A stretch of DNA of 64,000 bases. Origin: Cornus controversa (Eukaryota > Streptophyta > Magnoliopsida > Cornales > Cornaceae). A program made the translations under genes and the position numbers. Location: positions 15,445,541 to 15,509,540 of the forward strand of contig CM048849.1 in assembly GCA_026545225.1 (NCBI GenBank), given 5' to 3'. Below the pieces are notes generated by a model that did no database searches, was not told the DNA's origin, and saw nothing but the letters and a program-made list of their open reading frames with translations. Below, piece after piece: positions 1 to 11,055 of the stretch (positions within the stretch are counted from its first letter, which is position 1; every line of letters starts with the position of its first letter).

Positions 1-61
1 CCACTACTGAGTTGCCCTAAGATTGCGACTCAGACGCGACAGTATTGTTTTTGCCATCCAG

Positions 62-71
62 CTATATAAAC
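62..71 (+). promoter_or_regulatory. Candidate TATA box and pyrimidine-rich leader
   Basis: A TATATAAA motif is followed by a long C/T-rich stretch (about 75-150), which resembles a plant transcription start and 5' UTR. The first PRMT1-like exon lies 1.2 kb downstream behind a splice acceptor, so this could be the old promoter and non-coding first exon of that locus. This is inferred from base composition and position only. Confidence 0.3.
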
Positions 72-149
72 CTGCTTTTCTCCCAAATTTTCTCATTTCT
101 CTTCCAATCAAGTCTCTCAACCTCTAAACAACCTCCAAACACATCAATC

Positions 150-1040
150 AGTTTGTTTTTCTGTTTTTCACCTAAATGTGATGTGAAAATGTTTTTATGT
201 TAGATCTAGTATACTTGCTCGTGGATTTTGCTATGAAATTTTCATCCATCTTTTTATCTTTATTTTTAATTTTTTTGATAAACTTCATCTATCCTTCCTT
301 TTTCCAAATATTCCATTTTTCCCCCAAAGGGAGCAAGTGATTAGATTCATAAAACATGTGAATATTTTTTTTTGGGTATGCTGTACTCTGTAAACATGAT
401 CTAACTTTAGTTTTCATATATTTTTTTTATAAATTTTGTGTTTTATTACTTTTATGAATTTTCTTCATAATTATTTGATTTTTTTGTTTTGATTATTTTA
501 AAATGTATCTGTATAAGTATATTAATGAACTACAAATACATGTGTATTATACATAATAATTTTATATTATACATATATTAGTCTTCATTGATCTATTGTT
601 TGCCAAAATAAAAAACAAAAACAAAGTTAATTAAAAAAATTGGAAAGTCATAAAAAATTCAGAAATAAGTAAATACATTTTTTTATCTAGATGAATTGTT
701 TTAGGTAAAAAATAAATAAAAAGTGAATTAAAAAAATCAGAAAAGTTGCACATATATTCTATAAAATCCATTAAACAAATATTCCATATTAGTAAACTTC
801 TTCTACTAACAATGCCATAAAATTTAATTTCTAGACTATCACTCATATCAAACACCTTTAAATATTCAATTAAATAAATAAAAAAAAATCATTAAACACA
901 CGTTTTTTTTTATTGAATTCTATGGTTGAAAGTTGTGTATCAGTTCATTTTGATCATGTTGAAAAATTTCACGACCACAACATCTATACCGTACACAATT
1001 ATTGTTACACCTTGCAACCTTGACACCGTTGACTTAAAAC
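150..1040. other. AT-rich stretch, no gene seen
   Basis: Long T and A runs with stop codons in all frames. The small minus-strand reading frame at 631-855 has low-complexity composition and no recognisable motif. It may be an intron or the 5' flank of the PRMT1-like locus. Confidence 0.5.
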
Positions 1041-1045
1041 ATTGG

Positions 1046-1320
1046 GCGCAAGTACATACATTAGTTAGTGGCTAGATTGTTATGGTTTCAATTCAGTTCA
1101 AGATATATATAGCTCACAACCCTGGTGGAGTCCTCCCTCTTCTTGTTCCTGTGCCACCCTCTCTCTAGATTATTAACCTTTCCCTTTTGTCGTAACTCCA
1201 TAATTTGAAGCGAATGTGCTGCTCTCAATTTTTTTTCCTCCCCCCCTTAGAGCACCTTTTCAGTATGTTGCTATCATTGACTCTTATCTGCACACAGGAT
1301 GAACTTTTATTTTATGGCTT
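1046..1320 (+). repeat. Direct repeat, copy 1 (partner at 2852-3204)
   Basis: The phrases GTACATACATTAG, AATTCAGTTCAAGAT, ATAGCTCACA, GAATGTGCTGCTCTCAATT and GATGAACTTTTATTTTATGG occur in the same order here and at 2852-3204. This is a diverged local duplication with about 1.8 kb offset. It covers the intron just before the first PRMT1-like coding exon and that exon's first bases. Confidence 0.7.
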
Positions 1321-1512
1321 CTATCTTCCATGACTATCAATCCACAAAGATCAGATTCGATTCCAATGATGAAGGCCAAGATGAAACTCTAGATGAAGCA
1401 GTAACCGAGAGCTTGAACCTTGGTGATGACTTCATGTGTGAGCCCAAGGAGTGAATCATCAGCAGCAATAGTACCAACACTGACTATTACTTCAATTCCT
1501 GCTCTCACTTTG
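1299..1512 (+). pseudogene. PRMT1-like exon: N-terminal acidic region to DYYF
   Basis: The piece starts at ATG 1299, directly after a CAG acceptor. The reading frame gives TKIRF followed by an acidic stretch, then a TGA at 1452-1454. It continues in the same frame to TNTDYYFNSCSHFG and a GT donor at 1513. Plant PRMT1 proteins have an acidic N-terminus followed by S-A-D-Y-Y-F-D-S-Y-S-H-F-G, so this corresponds to the first coding part. One nonsense codon breaks it. Confidence 0.8.
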
Positions 1513-1778
1513 GTAATTAAATTATTTCCTTGTTTGTTTCCGTTCTGTGCAATATACAGAGATTTTCATTTCATATAATATATACACATACATAGCCTTA
1601 GAGCGGAATGGCTAAATGGCGAAACATTATTCATGTAACTACCTTAAATAGTTGAAAAAAGATTTTGTTTGAGTTGAGTGTGTGTGTATGTATCTATATA
1701 GATATATTTAGTTTTTACACTCTAGATTGAGTTGTTGTTTCTTGAGCTCCTAATTGTACACTTCGGTTGGTTGATAAA

Positions 1779-2021
1779 TGTTGAAGGATTTAAATATTTA
1801 AGTTGCACCCTCTCTAACAGTCTAAACTTTTAGAGTAGATGATTGTTAACTTGGTATCAGAGCAAGCAATGTCCTGTATTCAAATCTCACCGTCACCCTG
1901 ATAATTAAAAATTGAAACACGTGTTGGACCAAAAGAAGGTCACACGTGAGGGACGTGTTGAAGGATTTAAATATTTAAGTTGCACCCTCTCTAATAGCTT
2001 AAGCTTTTAGAGTAGATGGTG
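1779..2021 (+). mobile_element. TRIM-like miniature LTR retrotransposon, copy 1
   Basis: Two direct repeats of about 66 bp begin TGTTGAAGGATTTAAATATT (1779 and 1956). They enclose a primer-binding site TGGTATCAGAGC (1852-1863, matching initiator tRNA-Met) and a short non-coding interior ending in GTGAGGGACG. The 6-bp sequence GATAAA flanks both sides (1773-1778 and 2022-2027), consistent with a target-site duplication. There is no coding capacity, so it would depend on another element. The 3' edge of the LTR is uncertain by a few bases. Confidence 0.8.
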
Positions 2022-2524
2022 GATAAATATTTTGGATTTGATGTTTAATGTGAATTGATTTCATCGGGAAAAATAAATAAATTGAAAAAGCACCTCAACA
2101 AGGTGTAATGCTTTTATTTGGCACAGTGGAGTGGAAGTTTTTTGTTTTCCCAAATGTCTTATAGCAATGAACTATTTTTAAGCTTATAATTACTTTTGTC
2201 AGCAACTGAACAAACATTATTATGTCAAATTTTCTGTTTTCTTTCAGTTGACTTTGCGGAGATGAGAAATGTTTATTCAATATTAGTTGTGGTTTAATCT
2301 CTCGCTCTCTCTTGTTACTCGTAGGCAAGGCTCTACAAAATTCTAACAGTATTGCAATATATTTTCTTGACACTGGGCGATTTTTTCCCCTTAAATTCAG
2401 AGTTCAATCTTCTCTAAAGGCTTGGATATTTTACTTAAAATTAAGTAGTTCTTTCTTTTTTGTTGGGTTTTCACCTCTTGGAAGAACTAAAATTTACCCC
2501 TTTTGCCTACTTATGTATTTGCAG

Positions 2525-2553
2525 GTATTCATGAAGTTTGCCACATTTGGATG
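2525..2553 (+). pseudogene. PRMT1-like mini-exon (GIHE)
   Basis: A 29-base piece sits between a GCAG acceptor and a GGTAAG donor. Joined to the previous piece in phase it reads GIHE, as PRMT1 does after SHFG. The next residues are degenerate, although the end GGATG before the donor resembles the family exon end. Confidence 0.6.
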
Positions 2554-2851
2554 GTAAGACTCAATGTTTTGTTGTTGTTACTGTCTATGTGAATCTTTTA
2601 GTTTATTCTTTCTTTACAGTTTGAGTATCACTTGTGATTCCTTTTTTGTTTGATATCTGCCCTTATTGTATTAAAATTTATGCATAAGTTTTGATTAATT
2701 GTTTTCATATCCTTAAATTCTTATGTAGTTACATAATGATAAAGAAGATGTTTGTATTAATAAGTGTTACTAGTTGTAGTCTATTGCTGTTAATTGCATC
2801 ATTAATGGGGTTTTCGGTAGCAATTTATTTCTGCTTGTGCATTTCATAGTG

Positions 2852-3204
2852 GCATAATTGCACAAGTACATACATTAGATAGTGCAGTTGACATCTTTTA
2901 ATTCAGTTCAAGATTTTTATAGCTCACACCCTCTCTCTCTTCTCTTGTGATTCTTTACCTTTTCCTTTTTATTGCCATTCTATTAGAAATTCAACCTATG
3001 TAATTGGACATGAATGTGCTGCTCTCAATTTGTTTCTTGGGGTCTAATTGTACATTTGTACTATGTAATGCTTAAAATGTCTTTGAATGATTATAGGAAG
3101 GAATAGGGATGGCGCTTAGTTCTATTTTTTTTCCCTCGAGTACCTTTCATGTATGTTGCAACCATTGACATTTATCTACAAATGGGATGAACTTTTATTT
3201 TATG
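2852..3204 (+). repeat. Direct repeat, copy 2 (partner at 1046-1320)
   Basis: Second copy of the intron-exon junction sequence described at 1046. The copia element at 3210 inserted just after GATGAACTTTTATTTTATGG, so this copy was cut where the duplicated exon would begin. Confidence 0.7.
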
Positions 3205-3209
3205 GTTAC

Positions 3210-3410
3210 TGAACGCAAGATGAAGGAATATTTTCTCCTTTTATTTTTCAAATAGGTACAATACATGAAGTATAAATAACCTAAGTCAGTTGAAACAACC
3301 TCCTAAATGTACACACATATATTCCTAAGAGTTAGGAGTATTTTACAATTTAAAAAACAAACATTTGAATAAGTCTAAACTAACTCTTAGTTTTTAGGGA
3401 ACCGTCAACA
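3210..3410 (-). repeat. Copia LTR (3' LTR in element orientation)
   Basis: It begins TGAACGCAAG and ends ACCGTCAACA. It pairs with 7685-7885 with 9 mismatches and no length difference. It adjoins the polypurine tract. Confidence 0.95.
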
Positions 3411-3417
3411 CTCCCCC

Positions 3418-3963
3418 TCAAGCTGGATCAAAAATGTCTGTCATTCCCAGCTTGCAAATCAAATCATTAAACTGTCCTTTGTGAAGCCCCTTTGTTAGAA
3501 CATCTGCCAACTGATCCATAGAAGGCACATATGGCATGCAAATCAAACCACTCTCAAATTTCTCCTTAATAAAGTGACGATCAACCTCAACATGTTTTGT
3601 TCTATCGTGTTGAACTGGATCATGAACTATGCTAATGGCTGCCTTGTTATCACAATACAATCTCATTGGTGCTTCACACGGTAGTCTCAAGTCTTGGAGT
3701 AGCTTCCTGAGCTAGAGTAATTCACATATTCCATGGGTTGCTGCTCTAAACTCTGCCTCTGTAGTACTCCTTGCAACAACTGATTGTTTTTTGCTTCTCC
3801 AAGTGACCAAATTACCTGCCACAAAAGAATAGTAACCTGATGTTGACCTTCTATCAATGACACTTCCAGCCCAATCTGCGTCGGTGTAAGCCTCAACATG
3901 AAGTCTATTGTTCTTCCTGAACATTAATCCTTTCCCTAGACTTCCCTTCAAATACTTCAACAC
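3418..3963 (-). pseudogene. Copia RNase H
   Basis: Two frames together give the copia RNase H: YTDADWAGS, RSTSGY, WRSKKQ and ARSTTEAEFRA (3963-3712), then YCDNKAAI and TKHVEVDRHFIKEK (3690-3418). The acidic residues of the D..D..D centre are visible. The domain removes the RNA strand during cDNA synthesis. A frameshift near 3700 separates the halves. It ends just before the purine tract, as expected. Confidence 0.9.
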
Positions 3964-3976
3964 ACGAAAAATTGTC

Positions 3977-4897
3977 TCAAGATGCTCGTTTTTTTGGAGA
4001 TTGCATAAATTGGCTAATCACACTTACTGAGGAAGCTATATAAAGTCGAGTATGTGACAAATAAATTAATTTCCCTACCAATTTTTGGTATCTCTCTAAA
4101 TCAACACTTTGACCTTCCTCTAAGAGACCCAATTTACACACTGGATCAATGGGACTCTCGACTGGCTTGCAACTTAGCAGTCCTGTTTCTTCAAGTAAAT
4201 CCAGTGTAGACTTCCTCTGTGAAACAAAAATTCCTTCTCGTGATCTAGCAAACTCTATCCCTAAGAAATACCTCAAAGACCAGAGTTGTTGAATCTCGAA
4301 TTTCTTGGCCAGGAACCCCTTCAACTTTTCTAGCTCTACTAGATGATTGCCCGTGAGGATAATATCATCAACATAGACTATCAAGATTGCAACCTTACCT
4401 TCATTTGAGTGTCGATAGGACATTGTGTGGTCTGCTTGATTTTGACCAAAACCACGGCTCTTAACAGCGTCTGAAAAATGATCAAACCAAGCTCTTGGTG
4501 ACTGTTTTAATCCATAAAGTGATTTCTCCAGCTTACAGACTTTGTTGCTCACAAGCTTCTTCTCAAATCCTAGAGGTAGAACCATATAAACTTCCTCTCT
4601 CAACTCACCATTCAAGAAGGCATTCATCACGTCCAGTTGTTGTAGAGGCCAATCTAAATTGGCTACAAGTGACAAAAGAACCCTTATTGTATTTAGTTTA
4701 GCAACTGGAGCAAAGGTCTCTTGGTAGTCAATCCCATAGGTTTGTGTAAACCCCTTAGCAACTAACCTTGCCTTATATCTTTTAATAGACCCATTTGGAT
4801 TGTACTTCACAATAAATACCCATTTACATCCCACAGGTTTGGAATTCCTTGGTCTATCCACAATCTGCCAAGTTCTATTCTTCTCAAGCGCCTTCAT
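3977..4897 (-). pseudogene. Copia reverse transcriptase
   Basis: A 306-residue open frame carries the hallmarks of a copia reverse transcriptase: WQIVDRP, CKWVF, KARLVAKGFTQ, ETFAPVAK, QQLDVMNAFLNG, LYGLKQSPRAWF and the catalytic YVDD in IVYVDDIILTGN. The catalytic box is intact. A frameshift near 3970 separates it from RNase H, and upstream frames are broken, so no full polyprotein can be made. It acts in cytoplasmic particles to copy element RNA into DNA. Confidence 0.93.
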
Positions 4898-5151
4898 TTC
4901 CTCCGGGACAACATCCTTCCTTTTTGGACTTGACTTCTTTTGACCTGTCTCCCTCCTAGATTAAACAAGATTCTCAGGGCGAGTAAGTTTTACATCTCCC
5001 CCTAAAGGAGTTTGAGTTAAAGGCATAAAAGAATTGGTTAAAGGTAGGGATGTCTTAACATTTGGTTGCAAGTTGTCAACAAGGGATTTCATGTGAAATA
5101 ATAGGTAGAGAGGAAGTAGAATCCGAGACAAAAGTCCCAAAAATCTCATCA

Positions 5152-5697
5152 TCACCAAAGATCTCCCTCTAAGGAGATTTTTTTGTCAAAAAAAGATTTA
5201 TTTTCAAAGAAAGTGACATCCATACTAATAAAAAACCTTTTTGAAGTTGGGTCATAACACTTATACCCTTTTTGAGTAGAAGAATAACCCAAGAAAACAC
5301 ATTTAATAGATCTAGGATCCAATTTTGACCGAAATTGTTTATGGACATGAACAAAGGCTATGCACCCAAAATTTTTCAAAGGAAGTGAATTCACAAGCTT
5401 ATTTTTAGGAAATGTTTTTGAGAAACACTCTAAAGGAGTTTGAAATTTTAAAACTCTAGATGGCATACAGTTTATCAGATAACTTGCAGTAATAACTGCT
5501 TCACCCCACAAATACTTAGGTACACCCATTGTAAACATAATAGCCCTAGCCACTTCTAAAAGATGTCTATTTTTACGTTCGGCTACTCCATTTTGTTGAG
5601 GAGTATCTACACAAGATGATTGATGAACAATACCCTTTTCTCTTAAAAAATAATCGAGAACATAATTGAAATATTCTCTCCCATTATCAGTTCTCAA
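5152..5697 (-). pseudogene. Copia integrase core, C-terminal part
   Basis: The frame begins at RTDNGREY, the second acidic residue of the DDE centre. It continues through PQQNGVAERKNRHLLEVARA, where the catalytic glutamate sits, to LGYSSTQKGYKCYDP. Integrase joins element cDNA to host DNA. The frame is separated from the N-terminal half by breaks around 5700-5780 and from RT by breaks at 4900-5150. Confidence 0.9.
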
Positions 5698-5780
5698 AAT
5701 TTGAATTTGAGTATGAAATTATGTTTGAACCAAGTTATAGAAATCCTTAAATATCCTCTCAGTTTCAGATTTCTCTTTCA

Positions 5781-6520
5781 TCAAGTAAACTCAACATATT
5801 CTAGTATGATCATCAATAAAAGTGATAAATCACTTAGATCCTGACATATTTGAAATTTTCGAGGGACCCCAAATATCACTGTGAATAAGAGTGAAAGGTT
5901 TAGATTTTTTGTAGGGTTGCACAGGAAAAGGTGATCAATTATGTTTAGCCAATTGACAACTTTCACATTGAAAAACATTGAATTGTTATTCTTAAACAAG
6001 GTAGGAAACAAATGTTTCAAATAAGAGAAACTTGGATGAGCATGTCTAAAATGCCATAACATAATAGGATTTTCAATGGAAAAAATAGAACTACTACTTG
6101 TAGTTTGAGCTTGTTTTCTTTCTGAGGAATCTTGATTGAAGTAATAAAGTCCATCCACTTCCTTAGCACTGCCAATCATCTTCTCCGAGTGTGTATCATA
6201 AAATTTATAGGAGGAAGGTGAAAATAGCACACTACAGTTAGAATCCTGTGTGATTTTACTGACAGACAAGAGATTACAAGTGAGATTTGGGACTTGAAGA
6301 ACAGACTCAAGAACAAGACCCTCAGATAAAGAGATTGAACCATTTCTTGCAACTGAAGAGAAAGTACCATCTGCAATTCTAATCTTTAAATTTCTAGAAC
6401 AAGGTTTATATGATGAAAAAAGATTGAATTGACTAATCATATGATCAGATGCACCTGAATCAATGATCCAAGATCCTGGACAAAAAATAGAACTTAGAGC
6501 TTTGGGAATTAATACCTTAA
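5781..6520 (-). pseudogene. Copia protease and pre-integrase region
   Basis: At the start of the frame (about 6480-6440) the sequence reads SWIIDSGASDHM, the aspartic protease active site. This is followed by VLQVPNLTCNLLSVSK and, near 6070, the pre-integrase motif LWHFRHAHPS. The protease would cut the polyprotein. The frame decays into stops before the integrase core. This fits the copia order, with protease before integrase. Confidence 0.88.
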
Positions 6521-6529
6521 TGTGCTAGA

Positions 6530-7559
6530 GTGCAAGAAGGATTGGAAGGGAATTTCTTGAACAAATTTTTCAGTTCAAATTGTTCCTTGCTGAGCAAAGA
6601 AGACTCATTACTACCAATCTCGGTCAGTGCTTGCATTCCTCGGGTATTTTCAGGTGACCTCTGTCCCTTACGGTTAGATGGCTTCCCATGGAGTTTCCAA
6701 CAAGTCTCTCTTGTGTGCCTAGATTTATTACAGTAGTCACACCATCTCCCCTTATCATTAGTGTTTTTCTTCCAGCCTACAACAACTACACCAACTTCTG
6801 GAGCAGAATGTTTGACAGCAGCAACCTGCAGAACCGAACCGATGTTTCAAAAACTGCCGCAAGCCTTGCTGCAGAACCCAGCATCACTGATTTCCTGTTT
6901 TCCTCCCTTCGGACCTCTAAAAACACCTCATGAACGGTTGGTAGAGGCTCCTTCCCAGGAATCCTACCGTGGACCTCATCAAGGTCGACATTCAGACTAG
7001 CCAAAAACTCGAATACCCTATCCTTTTCCATAGTTTTTTTTATATTGTGCAGAATCTGTTGGACAAGACCATTCTAAGTCATAATACTGGTCAAGCTCTT
7101 GCCATAAACTCTGCAACCAATTATAAAACTTGGTCACAGTCATCTCTCCTTGTTTAGTGTCTCTAATTTTTGTCTTAACCTCATAGACTTGGGCTGAGTT
7201 ACCCAAATCTGAAAAGGTTGCTGACACTGAGTCCCACACGGCTTTGGCAGTGGGTAAGAACATATGGTTCTGACCAATGTCTGACTTCATAGAATTAACC
7301 AGCCACGATATGATCATGCTATTCTCAGCATCCCATACTGCATAAGATGGATCCTTTTTCTCAGGAACTTTTTTGCACCATTCAAATATCCAATCTTTCC
7401 ACGCCCTCTAATGAGCAGCTTCACAGATTGAGACCAACGAAGAAAATTCCTCTCGTTTAGAAGCTGAGTGGTGATTTGAATGATTAATCTTTCAGAATCA
7501 GATCCTGCTGTTTGGGATTTTTTCTAGGATCCATTGATAGTAGCTTCTACTGGGTCCAT
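6530..7559 (-). pseudogene. Copia gag remnant
   Basis: A start codon at 7559 opens MDPVEATING and meets a stop after a few codons. The frame 7317-7018 contains a copia gag core (WLVNSM, AVWDSVSATFSDLGNSAQVYEVKTKI, KFYNWLQSLWQELDQY), and 7031-6786 continues with YRVFEFLASLN-like text. Gag forms the capsid that packages element RNA. Several stops and frameshifts make it non-functional. Confidence 0.8.
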
Positions 7560-7670
7560 GGAATAACAAATAGACACAAAGGAAAGAAAAATAGCAGAAG
7601 CTAAAAAAATTGTGTTGTCTACTAGAATCAGATCAACACAGGAGGAAATTTAAGCTGTTCCAGTAGGGGA

Positions 7671-7684
7671 TGGCTCTGATACCA
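7671..7684 (-). promoter_or_regulatory. Copia primer-binding site
   Basis: The minus strand reads TGGTATCAGAGCCA directly inside the 5' LTR. This is complementary to the 3' end of plant initiator tRNA-Met and primes minus-strand synthesis. Confidence 0.93.
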
Positions 7685-7885
7685 TGAACGCAAGATGAAG
7701 GAATATTTTCTCCTTTTAATTTTCAAATAGGTACAATACATGGAGTATAAATAACCTAAGTCAGTTGAAACAACCTCCTAGCTGAACACACATATATTCC
7801 TAAGAGTTAGGAGTATGTTAAAATTTAAAAAACAAACATTTGAATAAGTCTAAACTAACTCCTAGTTTTTAGGGAACCGTCAATA
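7685..7885 (-). repeat. Copia LTR (5' LTR in element orientation)
   Basis: It starts TGAACGCAAG and ends ACCGTCAATA; the terminal CA has become TA. The duplication GTTAC follows at 7886-7890. Confidence 0.95.
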
Positions 7886-8093
7886 GTTACTGATAGGTTT
7901 TTGCCATTTTTAATTGATTTATCATTAGTGGTAGACACCTCAAGAAATGTCAAAGCTGATTTGTGTTCCAAGTAAGTGGATGAGTAATTTTTTATTGTTT
8001 GAGAACATGTTAAATGTGGTCCTGAATGGTTGTATTAAATGGCTAGTAAGTTGCACCATCCTTTATACTTAATATTTTTTGTTTAGTCTTCTT

Positions 8094-8732
8094 GCCTTCC
8101 TTCTAAGAAGCATGAACACTTCTATGAAGTGTCGTGTCCAAGTCTGACACTGTGCCGGACATCGACACTCTTCGATACTTCATGGCCGTGTCCATAATTT
8201 AAAAATATTTTTAATTATTTTGGACACTTGACCGACACATCTTGGGCACTTGGCCGACACATCTCGGACCCTTGGTCAACACATTCTGGACACTTGACCA
8301 ACATATCTCACACTATTTGTCTTTACAGAACAAACACATTAGAATCTTAGAAACAACATTATTCACATACATCAAATTGTCCAACCTCCTTTTCCTTAAA
8401 AAAAATGGCATTAAACACATGTCAAAGTATGTAATGAAAAAAAATATAACTATAATAATAAGATAGGATAGTAATATCATATATAAGATAATATATATAT
8501 TTTTTGATATTCGAATAGCTTCAATTTCTAACTTATCTAACTTTAGTATAGAAATTATTAATGAATTAATGTTCTACAATTTTCTTATTCAATAGATATA
8601 TAAATAAAAATTTATATTTATATTAGCCGTGTCCATGCCGTGTCCTACTTTTTTAGAGTTTGACGTGTCGGCTTATCCATGTCGTATTATGTTTGTGTCC
8701 CGTGTCTGTGTCCATGCTTCTTAGCCTTCCTT
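8094..8732. mobile_element. Non-autonomous TIR DNA element (MULE- or hAT-like)
   Basis: The inverted termini CTAAGAAGCATG (8103-8114) and CATGCTTCTTAG (8713-8724) are perfect. The flanks are CCTTCCTT on both sides, or GCCTTCCTT if the last G is assigned to the target. An 8-bp duplication suggests hAT and a 9-bp one Mutator-like. The ends are rich in GTGTCC and GGACAC words, and there is no transposase. The interior has four 22-bp tandem units at 8222-8309 and an AT-rich core. Confidence 0.8.
8222..8309 (+). repeat. 22-bp tandem repeat, four units
   Basis: The units begin GGACACTTGACCGACACATC, GGGCACTTGGCCGACACATC, GGACCCTTGGTCAACACATT and GGACACTTGACCAACATATC. They lie inside the TIR element and share its GACAC words, so they probably amplified from its subterminal sequence. 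Confidence 0.85.
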
Positions 8733-8739
8733 AACTTAG

Positions 8740-9890
8740 GATATAAGAATAACGGCTTCGATGATAACTTGAAACTATTTGGGAATATCAAGCCCAAATC
8801 CTGTCCATTTGCTGTTCTAACATGCATACCTGGACTCTTCTTTCTAGTTTCTCTTTATTAATTATTTTGTACTTCTGGGTTTGTAGCCGTCGTCTAATAT
8901 CTAATGTCTACAAAATTCAGGTGAATAGAAAATTTGATACATCACCAGAATCAAAATTTCTTTTTGGCTTTGCTGGGCATTTCATCGCAATTGAATTTTG
9001 GAAGACTTAGAGATTTCTCAATTAAGAATATTCTGTCTTAAATCGTTTACTTTGGTGAGGTAAGTTAAAGATGTGGTTGTTTTAAATAACAAGACTTTAA
9101 ATTCCTTACATAAATCGGAGATTGGAGGTATGCTATTTAAATGGTTAGATCAAATGTAGCCTGTGCCTTATGTTTTTCTACCTCCCTTTCCTCCCCAAGA
9201 CCTTTATAAATAAATAAATAACACAGAAATCATTATACATCATAATTTATCACATCCCCCAAACCTAAAATAATAAATAAATAACATAAAACTCATTATA
9301 TTTAATGTTTTTTCATATTCCCCCTACCCCAACACTTGGGACATAGTATGGTGGCTTGTGATTGTATTAGAACAACTTGTTTAAACTAGAGTGTGATGTT
9401 GAATTTTTGTGGAACTCTTCGATAAGTTTGAGTGTGGTTTCAAACCAACCTTTGTTGAGCAGGCATTTCTCTTTCTTTATCTCTTCTTTGTCTTCCTCTC
9501 ATCTTTCTATCTTCCCTTGTAATTCAACTCTAGAACCTCAGAGATCTAGGTTGTCCTATGTCAGACCCATGTTTTTGTTTTGGGTAAGGTAAGTAAATAT
9601 TATAGATGAAAGAGGACTGTACAAACATGCTACTCAAAAGAGAACCAACAAGGTTATGACTGGGCACATAGTAAACTTGAATGGATCACTCTTTGAAAGA
9701 ATCATCTTATGGGCCTAGGGAGGTGTGAGGTGAAGGTTTTAAATACGGCCCAGTCAGAAACGTGATTAATAGGGGGGGTTGGATTCAATGAGAATGGGTT
9801 GGGCCAGCAAACAAACCCAAAGATTAAAACCTATACTTCATCGGGCCAATCTCAAATCTTCATAACAGAAGTCGAAATTGGGTTGAGCAA
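8740..9890. other. Intergenic or intronic sequence, no gene recognised
   Basis: AT-rich sequence with short open frames. One piece (8921-9010), after a CAG, reads VNRKFDTSPESKFLFG and ends in a stop. I cannot match it to a family. It would lie within an intron of the PRMT1-like remnant. Confidence 0.4.
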
Positions 9891-9947
9891 TCACAGAAGC
9901 CCAATTAGAAGATAAACAAGGGTTTTAAATCCAAGCCCAAGTCTCGT

Positions 9948-11055
9948 GTGCTGTTAAATCCCAAGACTTTGGATGGTTCGATTTTGGCCTGGAATGTTGT
10001 AGAGGCTCCGAGAGACAGAAGGGGTGATAATGGCGCACAAAGAAGGGTTAGACGAGGAAAGGAGATGTCGGACAGTGTTGTCGAAGATAACAATGCCGCC
10101 GACGAAAACGTTGGTGAACTTCTTAGACCCTTGGCCAAGGGGTTGTGCCAGAATTGACGAACAAACAGTCCAGATCGTCGATCCTCGGCTAAGTAGACGA
10201 AAGGGAACCATTGAACAACAGCTTCTGACCCTCGGTATCTCGTACAGAAGATGAATCCAAGCAGACATTGGTCCAGAGCCAAGAAACAAAAGTGGGTTCC
10301 TAAGTCCGATCCGAAAGCACAGAGTGAGAAACAATCGCGACATAGCGATTCGGTGAACGGTAAGGTTGATTTTTCATTCTTCTCCCCTTTCCCCAATCCA
10401 GCTTCTTCTTCTTCTTCGTTGGACCTCCGAGGAGTTAACAGTGGAGTTGCTGAGGGTATTGGGAGTCGATGGATAGTGGGCTCTGGTTCCGGCAATGCCC
10501 TTGATCGGCTGTTGGCAACTAGACATCAGTGCGACGCAGTCAGCCCTTGGAAGAATCATGCTCGGGAAATTACGGTTAAATCGGACAATGGGAATGGAGG
10601 TTTGATACTATGTATTGGGAAAGGAGTTCATCTAAGTCTTCAAAACGAATCAGCAGAAGCGCTACTGGCGGATTTGAAGCTTTACAGTGGAGCAGATTTG
10701 TTGGGGAGGGGCAGGGACACAACTGTTTCTTCTATTGAGGTAGAAACTAATAATGGGGATGACTTTGTCTTTGGGTGGAACAAGGATGAGATGCCTGGAG
10801 ATGAGACTAGGGAGGAGCTACCTTCTGATTCAATTTCTCCCCGGAGAGATGAATATGACATGGATGGAGCTACGGAGGCCCTGTCAGACCCTTTTGATTG
10901 TTCTAGGGACTTGGTGCTACGGACAGAGGTCTGTGAAGATTTGTTCAAACCTTTGGCTGTGGTTGGTCCTGATGTTGAGCATAAGGAGGCTTGGTTGATG
11001 GAAAGAATTGGTGAGAGGAGCAAGGAGTATGGGTTAAGATGGAGTTGTTTCAATC
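9948..11055 (+). pseudogene. LINE ORF1 remnant
   Basis: One frame from 9948 and a longer one from 10251 (about 268 codons before the TRIM) give hydrophilic, serine-rich protein without a clear domain. The position before an L1 ORF2 implies the RNA-binding ORF1 product. The frame runs into the TRIM LTR at 11056 and ends there. I do not see the zinc knuckle common in plant ORF1 proteins, so assignment is by position. Confidence 0.6.

Larger units (their letters stand above)
3205..7890 (-). mobile_element. Ty1/copia retrotransposon with intact ends
   Basis: Two 201-bp LTRs (3210-3410 and 7685-7885) are flanked by the 5-bp duplication GTTAC (3205-3209 and 7886-7890). The element reads on the minus strand. 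Its primer-binding site TGGTATCAGAGCC (7671-7684, initiator tRNA-Met type) lies inside the right LTR, and a purine tract (complement of CTCCCCCTCAAGC, from 3411) lies inside the left LTR. Domain order gag, protease, integrase, reverse transcriptase, RNase H is that of copia. I count 9 differences between the LTRs (about 4.5%), so the insertion is not recent. The coding region is broken by stops and frameshifts. Confidence 0.95.

Noticed and set aside
8921..9010. Exon-like piece VNRKFDTSPESKFLFG
   Set aside because: Tested as a missing PRMT1 exon and does not match. A CAG before it is not enough to call an exon.
9905..10495. 196-codon minus-strand frame
   Set aside because: It is antisense to the LINE ORF1 region, which has the expected position and continues into ORF2.
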